A stretch of 9,560 bases of DNA from Bacteroidales bacterium (GTDB lineage: Bacteria; Bacteroidota; Bacteroidia; Bacteroidales; UBA932), in assembly GCA_017383945.1 (NCBI GenBank), contig JAFNUQ010000170.1:1-9560 (forward strand). The letters are read 5' to 3'. The position numbers and the translations under genes were made by a program. Position 1 is the stretch's first letter. Each line of letters opens with the position of its first letter. The notes beneath the pieces were generated by a model, which had not been told where the DNA came from, ran no database searches, and saw only the letters and a program-made list of their open reading frames with translations. Of this stretch, positions 1 through 6,936 are shown piece by piece.

Positions 1-194
1 CAGAGGCCTTTTCTGCATACCGGAACCAGTTGTTGTCGCGGAAGGCAACTGGCTCCGACCGGGTACGGCCTTCGGCCTATCCTTCCCAGCCTTGTCGGCC
101 GGGCCCCTTCCGCTCACGAGTCGCGGACGACTACGCCCGCCTGGAGCCAGTTGCTATTCCGCTCTGCGTCTTCATCATTCGCAATCTTCCCGTG
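1..194. repeat. GC-rich structured tandem repeat, copy A
   Basis: This is the first of two copies of a roughly 194 bp unit; the second is at 252-444 and they look about 90% identical by eye. The unit is rich in dyads. GCAACTGGCTCC at 45-56 is the exact reverse complement of 143-154, and the pairing continues from GCGGAA at 38-43 to TTCCGC at 157-162 across a small internal loop. CCAGTTG at 26-32 can pair instead with CAACTGG at 46-52, so two foldings compete. Smaller hairpins lie at 67-77 (GGCC-TTC-GGCC) and 119-132 (AGTCG-CGGA-CGACT). The copy may begin left of the window. After it, 195-251 is a spacer with alternating arms GTGTGCG (192-198), CGCACAC (213-219) and GTGTGCG (244-250). The element family is not recognised; a non-coding RNA, a REP- or MITE-like repeat, or a fragment of a larger array are all possible. 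Confidence 0.8.
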
Positions 195-251
195 TGCGCT
201 CAGGCCCTTCTCCGCACACAATACCCTCGTTCAACGCTCTCTCGTGTGCGT

Positions 252-444
252 TGGAGGCTGTTTCCGCATACCGGAACCAGTTGTTGTCGCGGAAGGCCAC
301 TGACTCCGACCGGGTACGGCCTTCGGCCTATCCTTCCCAGCCTGTCGTCCGGGCCCCTTCCGCTCACGAGTCGCGGACGACTACGCCCGCCTGGAGTCAG
401 TTGCCATTCCGCTTCTGTGTCTTCATCACTCGCAATCTTCCCGT
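252..444. repeat. GC-rich structured tandem repeat, copy B
   Basis: This is the second copy of the unit at 1-194, offset by 251 bp in its left part and 250 bp in its right part because one T is missing near 346. The long-range stem is kept: 289-307 pairs with 393-412. Relative to copy A, the pair G52-C147 has become A303-T397, a compensated double change, and the G44/T155 wobble has become G295-C405. One pair is broken (C298 opposite T402). A further 7-bp pairing, GTCGTCC near 346-352 with GGACGAC near 375-381, is perfect here but has one mismatch in copy A. Similarity stops at about 444, where the sequence turns into a different palindrome. Open reading frames run through both copies, but they have no recognisable product and look incidental. 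Confidence 0.8.
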
Positions 445-479
445 GGATGGTCCTATAAATAGTGCATGACCCTCCACAG
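443..479. repeat. 35-bp imperfect palindrome, copy 1
   Basis: GTGGATGGTC at 443-452 and GACCCTCCAC at 468-477 form an inverted repeat with one mismatch around a 15-base centre, followed by AG. Read on the minus strand it aligns with the palindrome at 527-561, sharing GTGGA-GGTCATGCA and the far arm but differing in the right half of the centre. It abuts the end of repeat copy B. It could be a protein-binding site, a recombination site or a transcript hairpin. Confidence 0.55.
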
Positions 480-526
480 TCCTATTTTGTAAGATGCTGT
501 ATATCAGCCATATAACATTTTGACGC

Positions 527-563
527 GTGGATGGTCATGCATACAAAAACGGACCGTCCACAG
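527..563. repeat. 35-bp imperfect palindrome, copy 2
   Basis: GTGGATGGTC at 527-536 and GACCGTCCAC at 552-561 pair along their full length with one G-T wobble around a 15-base centre, followed by AG as in copy 1. It has the same length as the element at 443-477 and lies in the opposite orientation. The 49 bp between the two (478-526) includes a small dyad GCTG-TATAT-CAGC at 496-508. A partial third match to the arm, GTGGATGGGC, occurs at 580-589 without a partner arm. I see nothing else in 564-622. Confidence 0.55.
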
Positions 564-622
564 TTTAGGTTGAGATAGGGTGGATGGGCCTCGCACGGAA
601 CCAACGGCAGCGTGCCCCAGTG

Positions 623-664
623 AAAAAAAGAGTAGGTCTATAGCACCCATGGTGCTATAGACCT
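623..664 (-). terminator. Rho-independent terminator overlapping the macroglobulin stop codon
   Basis: AGGTCTATAGCACC at 634-647 and GGTGCTATAGACCT at 651-664 are perfect reverse complements with a 3-base loop. On the minus strand the hairpin is followed by ACTC and then seven T residues (623-629), the classical intrinsic terminator arrangement. The TAG stop of the macroglobulin gene (638-640) lies inside the downstream arm, so the stem also encodes the last eight or so residues of the protein. There is no T tract on the other side, so it should act only on leftward transcription. Confidence 0.85.
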
Positions 665-3600
665 GTAGTGATCTGCGTAGAGACACTGGACTTCCGATGC
701 TGCAGCGCCGAAGCTTCCGTCTTGTGTAACTACAAACTCTTCATTGATTGTGCTGTGCTCCTCAGGGAAGACGTCGAAGTAGTATATGCTGCGTTCCGCT
801 CTCACCTCGCGATAGCCTGTTGATCCAGGGCCAAACGGACGGGCTCCACCGAAGTGATAGCTTCTTGAAAGCTGGTCCACCGGTCTGAATGAAGCCGGCC
901 TTGGGGCAGTCAATCTGACAAAGCTGCGGTTTTCCTCGCTCCATATCTTATAGACGGCGGTGATTTTGTCTCCGGCCTGAAGTTTATCCCCAGCCTGCAG
1001 ACGTTGCCCGTTGCGATAATATTCTCCTTCCAGAGTGTATCCATTGCCGCTCGGCTTGATCTGCTCAAACGGCAGCTCTCCTTCAGCACTCAAAACTACA
1101 ATTTTGCTTTCCAGCGTAGCTTCCGAACCCTTGAGTACCTGCGCAAGTGCAGCAAGGTAGGCAGGATCGCTCTCCCACTGCTGAGTCTCCTTCTGAGTCA
1201 TTATCCATAGCCTGATCTGTTCTGCTATAGCCTTTTCTCCAAGAGTGTCAAGGAGCGCACATATCTGAGTATGTGCATATAATTCGCTGTCAAGCAGCCC
1301 CCTGAACGGCATTACGGCATTCGGGAAGTAGCTTCCGCCAGAAGGGTGATCCACAGCATATTGCAGAAGCGAAGCAAGCTCTTTGTCGAGAGCCCTTAGC
1401 GGAGCTTTGCCAGAGCTGTGTAATGCTATGAGAGTCTGCATCTTGCGCACCTTCTCAAAGATGTTGCCTCGGATGACCTCGCCACCTTTCAGCCCGAGAT
1501 ATCTGCGTGCGTCTTTTTTGAATTCGGAGAAAGCCTTTTTATTGATGTCCTTGGTTTCCAGAGGCACATCGGCAAATTGCACACGGACATGCAGATATTC
1601 TTCCAGTCTAAGCCCGGTCTGCCAGCGTGCTTTTTCCTGAGTGCCAAATTGCACCTTGTCAAGATACTGCACCGCTGCAGGTACCAGCTCAGCAAGTTGT
1701 AAAGGGAGCTGCATATCAGCCCATTGTTCAAGCAGTGCGGCAGTGATATATGGTGATGCATTCATGCCCTCAAACCAAGCCCATCCGCCGTTGTTGTTGC
1801 GACAAGCGAGGAGTTTTTCCAGCACTTCGGACTTGTGCTCGTCAGACAGTGCATCCGATTTTGTGCCAGGAATTCTCTTGAGCAGCTGCTCCGCATAGAG
1901 CACATCGCTGAGGCTGAGGGCATTGTCGCTGTCTGCGCTAAGCTTCTGCGGGATAGCGTCTTGCAGCATTTGCCTGATTGATATCTCGTGGATAACGGCC
2001 TCCTCTGCAGGCAGATTGACAAAGCGTCCGCGAAGCTCAGATATAAGAGCGTCCTTGTCTGCGCCGGCGAGAAGCAGGGCAGAGTGGGATTCGCGAAGCG
2101 CCTGAGCGCGAATGTAAACAGGGATGCCGACCTTGACGGCGTCGGAGCATGCATCGGCATCCGAAGCGCTGAATCTCGCTGTGACGCTGAGCTGCTGAGC
2201 AGAGCTGCTGCGACGGCCGGCAAACGCTGCGCCCTCGATGTGAGGCACAGATAGCTCGCAACTATGCTCGATGCGGCCTCCTGCCGGGATTGTAACATCC
2301 TTGTGCGAGCGGGCGATCACTTTGCCCGAAGGATCGCTGATGATCAGCTCGACTTGTCCGCTCGCAGCATAATCGATGCTGTTGGATGCTGACATGCGGG
2401 CTATGTAGCGGTCGCCGACAAAGAGGTATTGCGGCTGCGCAATGCTCACCTCTACAGGCACGCTGACGGTGATCTCCTGACGCATGGCATTGCTGTTAAG
2501 TTGCTGATCGTGAGCAAGTACATTGACGATAAAGCGACCTGTCTTGTCGAGGGTGCGGAGATTGAAGTCGATCTGTCCCTGGAGGTTGGCGCGCAGAGCA
2601 GGGGCCCAGAGCAGGGTAGTGCTGAAGTCGCTGCGCGGAGCGGCTTCCTGGCCGACTTCTTCTGTGCTGTCAGTGAGAATTGCTGATTCTACGGAAGTGT
2701 TGGCCTTGGACATCATGACCCTTGCAGAGTATCCCATTCCGCCCATATCCTGACCAGCCATGAAACCCACACGGCAGTTGTTGCTGCCACATTGGCTACT
2801 GTAGTAGCTGTATTCACAATTACCTGTAGAGAGAGGTATTTCAGACCATCTATTGCTACGGATTGTTTCGCTTGACGCATCAAAAATGCTCACAGCGCAC
2901 TCAACACCAGCTTGGGTCTGAAGAATAAACCTAAAATTGCTTCGAGGTGCAGTGCGATCCTGGAACCTGACAAAGCTTAGAGGAATATGTCTGGAAGCCC
3001 TAGGGATATGGACATCCTTTCTATACTTGATAGCTTCTCCGTCCTTAAAATAAAATATGGTTATGTTCAGATCTTCCGGATAGTGAGACTTCTGCTCAAA
3101 GCTGATTGTCTGGAGGCTTCTATTTCCTTTTTCTATATGTATCAACTGGCTGTCAAGCAGAGAGTTGCCGTGGCCATAGAGGGTTGCGACGGCCCATATA
3201 GGATCTCCTCCAGAGGCTATCTGCAGGTCTAGCCCGTCTTCTGATGGCTCCCTGAAGAAGCACTGCAGAGGCAGGTCTGGAAGCTTCTGCTCCGGGTTGA
3301 TTCTTAGGAACTCGCAACTATGCGTGTCTTTGTATTCTTTACCTCCTGTCGCCTTGACAGTTGCATCAATGACGATTTTATATAGGCCAGGCGATAAGCT
3401 ATGGATATCAATAGACGTGATATTGTCCTTTAAAGCTCCTTGAGAAACAGTGTTGCTGTCTGAAACGATCTTGTAGCTGAGGCTTAGACTCGGATGCGAC
3501 AGATCTCCGAAACCTGATGTGCAGTATGTCCAGAGCTTGAGCACATCGCTGCTGACGATAGGAACTTGGCTATGCGAGTCCTTGATCTGCGCTCTGCCTG

Positions 3601-5614
3601 TATCTTCGTTTTCAATCTGGCAATTAACATCAAGTCGGCCCAGAACCTGGAGGCTATTGTTAAATACAAGAGATTCTCCGCTGAGATCGGTTACAATTGC
3701 CTCTACCTGACAACTGCTGTGATATTTGAGTTCAGGAAGAGTGATTGTCTTCTCAAAACTAGAGTTGTTGTCAACTGTAAGTTCTTCTTTTACAATAGTT
3801 TCAGTGCCGGACAAGATATTGAGCTGTACCTTTGCTCCGACAAGGCTATGACCTGAATAGCTCTTGAGATGTCCCTTGATAGAGGCTGAGTCTCCTCCGA
3901 AATACAATTGATCCGGCTCTTCCCAGATGAGTTCAAAACTTGGAAGAACAAACTCGTCTATCTGGACTACGCGCGAAGAGAGATGCTTCCCGTTATGGCT
4001 GACGTTGATTCTATATCGGCCTCCTTTGAGTCCTTTTGTCAGGCGGAAACTTCCATTGACGGAGCCAAATGCATTGCTGCTAAGTCGTTCTTTGGCAACA
4101 AGATTATCGTCATGGTCGTGTAGGCTCACCTCGACCTGCTCATCCTTGCCGATAATCTGACTCTTCCCGTCAGGGTCATCATAATATAGTATTGCCTTGT
4201 AATATAAGGTTTCTCCCGGGGTGTATGCACCTTTATCGCTAAGAATCTTTGCCTCGAGCTGCGGCCTCCGGACGCGGGATTCACTGATATTTATAATTAT
4301 ATCTTCAGAGCTTCTGATCTGCCCATTTTTGTCAATATATTGGGCCGACAGGTAGCAGTTCCAGCGGCTTTCCTTGATGATGCGGCACAGTGATGGCGTA
4401 AGGCGATAGAAACCACCGTCATAGGAGACATCTTCGCGAGCCAAAATGTCGCCGTTGTTGTTTTTCAGCAGCAGCTGATACTCCTTCACAGGCTCGCCGC
4501 TCATGTAATCTGCCACATAGACTGCAGGCCCTTGGGAGTCGGTTTTCTTTGCAATGGAAAGGCTGTGCTTTGAGTATAAACTTTTTTCGTTGATTTTGCC
4601 GGAGCTGATGACGATCTGATATTGTCCGTCTTCGATGAGCGGGAGCATAACGGATGTAGTATCAGTGGTATAGAAGCTCTTGATCGGGTTGCGGATCTCT
4701 TGACTGAAGACATCCTGAGATCCGGAGACGATCTGAACCCGGGCCTCGGAAACGTTTTTAAAGTAGACAGAAAGGATCCCGTCTTTGACCTCAGCCGAGA
4801 GTGATTTTTCTTCAAGCCTGTCAATGATGTCGTCTGCGGAAGTGTTTTTAAGGATGAGCTTGTCCTCTCCGGAATAGGCTTTGATCCTTTGATTCAGCTC
4901 AATGCACTTTTGATGCAAAGCTTTATAATGCCTTGACTCCGCCTTCTGCTCTTGCAATGTGGAGAACTCGTTATCAATCAGTGCCTTTTCTGCAACCAAA
5001 GCCATCGCCTTGTCGGGATATCTCTGCTTGATCCCTTCAATCAGGCTTTTATCAAATGTTGAAGAAGTCCCTTTGAAGTAATCGATAAAGGCAGCCTGAG
5101 GATAGCGATTGCCGACATATTCCTTGAGCTGCTCATAGTCTTCAAGCATCCATAGAACAAACTCATAATCGTCAGAAATATATTTATCCAGCTGCACGAA
5201 GTGGTTATACATCACCATCCGAGGACTCTGGGAATAGAAATCTGCATTTCTTCCTTTCTGAAGCTGACTTTTGTTGTCGGAAACAATAGCTCTGCGTTCA
5301 GCTTCATCGTGACTATGATAAAAGCTGACAAGCGGCTCGTTGTAGTCTTTGATCTCCTGCTCAAGTCTTGCCTCCAGCTTGGCCCTGTTTTTCCAATTGA
5401 CCTCTGCTCCCACATCTACCCTGCGGGTTGCGGCAAGGTAAAAATCCCAATGCAGTCTCTGCTTCTGAGACTGTTCTTTGATCTTTTCAAGAATCTCGAT
5501 CTTGTCTTTAGGCTTATCCGTTTTGTCGGCTTTGTCATATTGAGCCCAAAGCGATGATATGTCCTGAGGAATTAGGCTTGCAAACATAATGAGTAAAGGG
5601 GCAAGAAATTTCAT
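638..5614 (-). CDS. Secreted alpha-2-macroglobulin family protein (MG2 domain), thioester-less
   Basis: This 1658-residue envelope protein resembles Bacteroidota alpha-2-macroglobulins, which trap or restrain proteases in the periplasm or at the surface. Residues 1-24 form a Sec signal peptide (hydrophobic core 3-14, likely cleavage after LWA); there is no lipobox cysteine, unlike lipoprotein homologues such as E. coli YfhM. An MG2 domain begins near residue 453 (KGAYTPGETLYYKA). A Gly/Met-rich stretch near 945-975 precedes PRSDF (R994), which opens the A2M domain. The alpha-helical thioester-type domain is recognisable from GGWAWF at 1276-1281, but the expected GCxEQ motif upstream is absent. 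No cysteine is seen where it should lie (about residues 1209-1245). The C-terminus resembles family ends (VQCLYADHYRS). The ATG is 6 bp after the folC stop, so the two are probably cotranscribed. No pbpC partner is visible. The family is certain, the target unknown. Confidence 0.92.
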   Translation of the reverse strand: MKFLAPLLIMFASLIPQDISSLWAQYDKADKTDKPKDKIEILEKIKEQSQKQRLHWDFYLAATRRVDVGAEVNWKNRAKLEARLEQEIKDYNEPLVSFYHSHDEAERRAIVSDNKSQLQKGRNADFYSQSPRMVMYNHFVQLDKYISDDYEFVLWMLEDYEQLKEYVGNRYPQAAFIDYFKGTSSTFDKSLIEGIKQRYPDKAMALVAEKALIDNEFSTLQEQKAESRHYKALHQKCIELNQRIKAYSGEDKLILKNTSADDIIDRLEEKSLSAEVKDGILSVYFKNVSEARVQIVSGSQDVFSQEIRNPIKSFYTTDTTSVMLPLIEDGQYQIVISSGKINEKSLYSKHSLSIAKKTDSQGPAVYVADYMSGEPVKEYQLLLKNNNGDILAREDVSYDGGFYRLTPSLCRIIKESRWNCYLSAQYIDKNGQIRSSEDIIINISESRVRRPQLEAKILSDKGAYTPGETLYYKAILYYDDPDGKSQIIGKDEQVEVSLHDHDDNLVAKERLSSNAFGSVNGSFRLTKGLKGGRYRINVSHNGKHLSSRVVQIDEFVLPSFELIWEEPDQLYFGGDSASIKGHLKSYSGHSLVGAKVQLNILSGTETIVKEELTVDNNSSFEKTITLPELKYHSSCQVEAIVTDLSGESLVFNNSLQVLGRLDVNCQIENEDTGRAQIKDSHSQVPIVSSDVLKLWTYCTSGFGDLSHPSLSLSYKIVSDSNTVSQGALKDNITSIDIHSLSPGLYKIVIDATVKATGGKEYKDTHSCEFLRINPEQKLPDLPLQCFFREPSEDGLDLQIASGGDPIWAVATLYGHGNSLLDSQLIHIEKGNRSLQTISFEQKSHYPEDLNITIFYFKDGEAIKYRKDVHIPRASRHIPLSFVRFQDRTAPRSNFRFILQTQAGVECAVSIFDASSETIRSNRWSEIPLSTGNCEYSYYSSQCGSNNCRVGFMAGQDMGGMGYSARVMMSKANTSVESAILTDSTEEVGQEAAPRSDFSTTLLWAPALRANLQGQIDFNLRTLDKTGRFIVNVLAHDQQLNSNAMRQEITVSVPVEVSIAQPQYLFVGDRYIARMSASNSIDYAASGQVELIISDPSGKVIARSHKDVTIPAGGRIEHSCELSVPHIEGAAFAGRRSSSAQQLSVTARFSASDADACSDAVKVGIPVYIRAQALRESHSALLLAGADKDALISELRGRFVNLPAEEAVIHEISIRQMLQDAIPQKLSADSDNALSLSDVLYAEQLLKRIPGTKSDALSDEHKSEVLEKLLACRNNNGGWAWFEGMNASPYITAALLEQWADMQLPLQLAELVPAAVQYLDKVQFGTQEKARWQTGLRLEEYLHVRVQFADVPLETKDINKKAFSEFKKDARRYLGLKGGEVIRGNIFEKVRKMQTLIALHSSGKAPLRALDKELASLLQYAVDHPSGGSYFPNAVMPFRGLLDSELYAHTQICALLDTLGEKAIAEQIRLWIMTQKETQQWESDPAYLAALAQVLKGSEATLESKIVVLSAEGELPFEQIKPSGNGYTLEGEYYRNGQRLQAGDKLQAGDKITAVYKIWSEENRSFVRLTAPRPASFRPVDQLSRSYHFGGARPFGPGSTGYREVRAERSIYYFDVFPEEHSTINEEFVVTQDGSFGAAASEVQCLYADHYRSIAPWVL

Positions 5615-5620
5615 AAGCAG

Positions 5621-6847
5621 TTATCTTTCAATTGACAAGATGCATTCTGAGACAACGAAGTTGCTTCCTCCCACATAGACTAGTGCATTGTCTACCGTTC
5701 TTGCTGCTTCGATTGCAACGGCAACTCCATCCTCAACACTGCCACATTTTACAAAATCAAGGCCATCCATGATTTGTGCCAGGTCATCAAGCTTCATCGC
5801 TCGTTGTCCTTGCGGCTGCACGAGGAAGTATTTTGCCTTCTGCGGCATCAATGCTCGGACGGCGCTGACATCCTTGTCCGCCATCATTCCAAATACAATG
5901 TAAAGAGGTCGGTTCAGGGACTCAAGTGTTGAAAAATTGATGCGCAAAGCTGGCTCATTATGACCGATATCGCAGATGAGCTGTGGCTCTGACTGCAGGG
6001 TCTCCCAGCGTCCTCGCAAGCCTGTCAGAGTGGCGGTGTGTGTAAGAGCCCCCGCCTTCAATTCCAGCCCAAGCACATTGAGAGCTTGCACAGTCGTGCG
6101 AATGTTAGCAGCCTGATATTCGCCGGTCAGGTCGCACTCCGGAAGCGGCTCTGCTGTGAGGGGAGCATAGCTGAGAGAGCTGCCTGTCTCTCTTGCGCGA
6201 GCCTCAAATACGCTGTCTGTCAGTGGGTTGTGCGATCCGATAACTACCGGTACTCCAGGCTTGATGATGCCGGCCTTCTCGGAAGCAATCTGCTCAAGGC
6301 TGTTTCCTAGCAGTGCAGCATGGTCTATGCCTATGCTGGTGATTATGCTCAAGACGGGAGTGATGATATTGGTGCTGTCGAGTCTTCCTCCGAGTCCTGT
6401 CTCTATAACAGCATAGTCCAGGTTTTGGGTAGCAAACCAGCTGAAAGCCATACCTGTTGTGATCTCAAAAAAAGACAGGCCTTCGAGATTGTTGTTCTGC
6501 ACAAAGTCCCACACTTCCTGTTTTGAGATGAGCGAAAATCCTTCTGCGGTGACTAGCTTGATTCTTTCTCTGAAATCCACCAGGTGAGGTGAAGTAAAAA
6601 GCCCGACCCTGTATCCTAGAGAAGCAAGTGCGGCAGTGAGCATGGAGCTGACCGAGCCCTTGCCGTTGGTACCTGCTATGTGGATGCATCGTAGTTTCTT
6701 GTGAGGGTCGCCAAGTCTAGAAGAGAAGGACTCCATCTGCTGAAGACCTGGCTTATATGATTGATTGTTAAAGCCGCTGTTTTGCACTGAAGGATGTGCT
6801 GCAAACAGAGCTTCTATCATCTTGTTGTATTCTATATCGTTAGGCAT
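5621..6847 (-). CDS. folC: Folylpolyglutamate synthase / dihydrofolate synthase
   Basis: This 408-residue cytoplasmic Mur-ligase-family enzyme adds glutamate to folates with ATP, and in most bacteria also joins dihydropteroate to glutamate. The P-loop is GTNGKGS at 59-65, followed by FTSPHLVDFRERI (84-96), the omega-loop-like GLGGRLDSTN (151-160) and SIGIDH (171-176). EKAGIIK (190-196) contains the lysine (K191) that is carbamylated in the family. The C-terminal domain has RGRWE (278-282), DIGHNEPA (293-300, usually D-x-AHNP) and GSNFVVSE (394-401). Length is normal and all main motifs are present. The ATG at 6847 is preceded by an A-rich leader without a Shine-Dalgarno. It heads a leftward operon with the macroglobulin gene. 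Whether it is bifunctional cannot be settled here; a separate folP elsewhere would be expected. Confidence 0.96.
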   Translation of the reverse strand: MPNDIEYNKMIEALFAAHPSVQNSGFNNQSYKPGLQQMESFSSRLGDPHKKLRCIHIAGTNGKGSVSSMLTAALASLGYRVGLFTSPHLVDFRERIKLVTAEGFSLISKQEVWDFVQNNNLEGLSFFEITTGMAFSWFATQNLDYAVIETGLGGRLDSTNIITPVLSIITSIGIDHAALLGNSLEQIASEKAGIIKPGVPVVIGSHNPLTDSVFEARARETGSSLSYAPLTAEPLPECDLTGEYQAANIRTTVQALNVLGLELKAGALTHTATLTGLRGRWETLQSEPQLICDIGHNEPALRINFSTLESLNRPLYIVFGMMADKDVSAVRALMPQKAKYFLVQPQGQRAMKLDDLAQIMDGLDFVKCGSVEDGVAVAIEAARTVDNALVYVGGSNFVVSECILSIER

Positions 6848-6879
6848 TTTGCGTTGAAAATCAAAAATACTTATATTTA
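6847..6879 (+). promoter_or_regulatory. Candidate promoter for the PurL-like/phoH pair
   Basis: TTTTG at 6847-6851 and TATATTTA at 6872-6879 are separated by 20 bp and match the Bacteroidota TTG / TAnnTTTG promoter except for the last base. It would give a leader of about 50 bases before the ATG at 6937. The -33 box overlaps the first codon of the divergent folC, and the region overlaps the folC -7 candidate, so the two promoters could interfere. Confidence 0.4.
6862..6869 (-). promoter_or_regulatory. Candidate -7 box for folC
   Basis: On the minus strand this reads TATTTTTG, an exact match to the Bacteroidota -7 consensus TAnnTTTG, 14 bases before the folC ATG. No TTG box is seen at the usual 19-21 bp upstream, so the -33 element is weak or absent. 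The leader would be very short. Confidence 0.35.
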
Positions 6880-6882
6880 CAA

Positions 6883-6905
6883 TCGGTTTTGTTGAGAGAA
6901 ACCGA
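6883..6905. promoter_or_regulatory. Candidate operator or leader hairpin in the divergent intergenic region
   Basis: TCGGTTT at 6883-6889 and AAACCGA at 6899-6905 form a perfect 7-bp inverted repeat with a 9-base centre. It sits just downstream of the rightward -7 candidate and upstream of the folC -7 candidate, where a repressor could affect both directions. It could also fold in the rightward leader RNA. A second, AT-only dyad (AAAATTA-A-TAATTTT) lies at 6910-6924 and may be chance in AT-rich DNA. Confidence 0.35.
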
Positions 6906-6936
6906 GTATAAAATTAATAATTTTTTGTATTTGTCT

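Noticed and set aside
1..444. CRISPR array
   Set aside because: The repeat unit is about 194 bp with only two copies; there are no short regular repeats with unique spacers and no cas genes.
30..469. Two overlapping plus-strand open frames (30-458 and 92-469) of 142 and 125 codons
   Set aside because: They run through both repeat copies in different frames, so each frame yields similar peptides twice. The products are Pro/Arg/Ser-rich with no recognisable domain. GC-rich repeat DNA poor in stop codons explains them.
1880..2000. Thioester motif of the macroglobulin
   Set aside because: The matching region reads LQDAIPQKLSAD and onward with no Cys-x-x-Gln, so a functional thioester is not supported.
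1762..2298. 178-codon minus-strand frame within the macroglobulin gene
   Set aside because: It is a frame-shifted reading of the same GC-rich coding strand; the main frame continues uninterrupted through it with family motifs on both sides, so there is no frameshift.
6889..6936. TTG start giving a 386-residue PurL-like protein
   Set aside because: The extra 16 residues come from AT-rich intergenic DNA overlapping the inverted repeat, and the ATG at 6937 is a better start.
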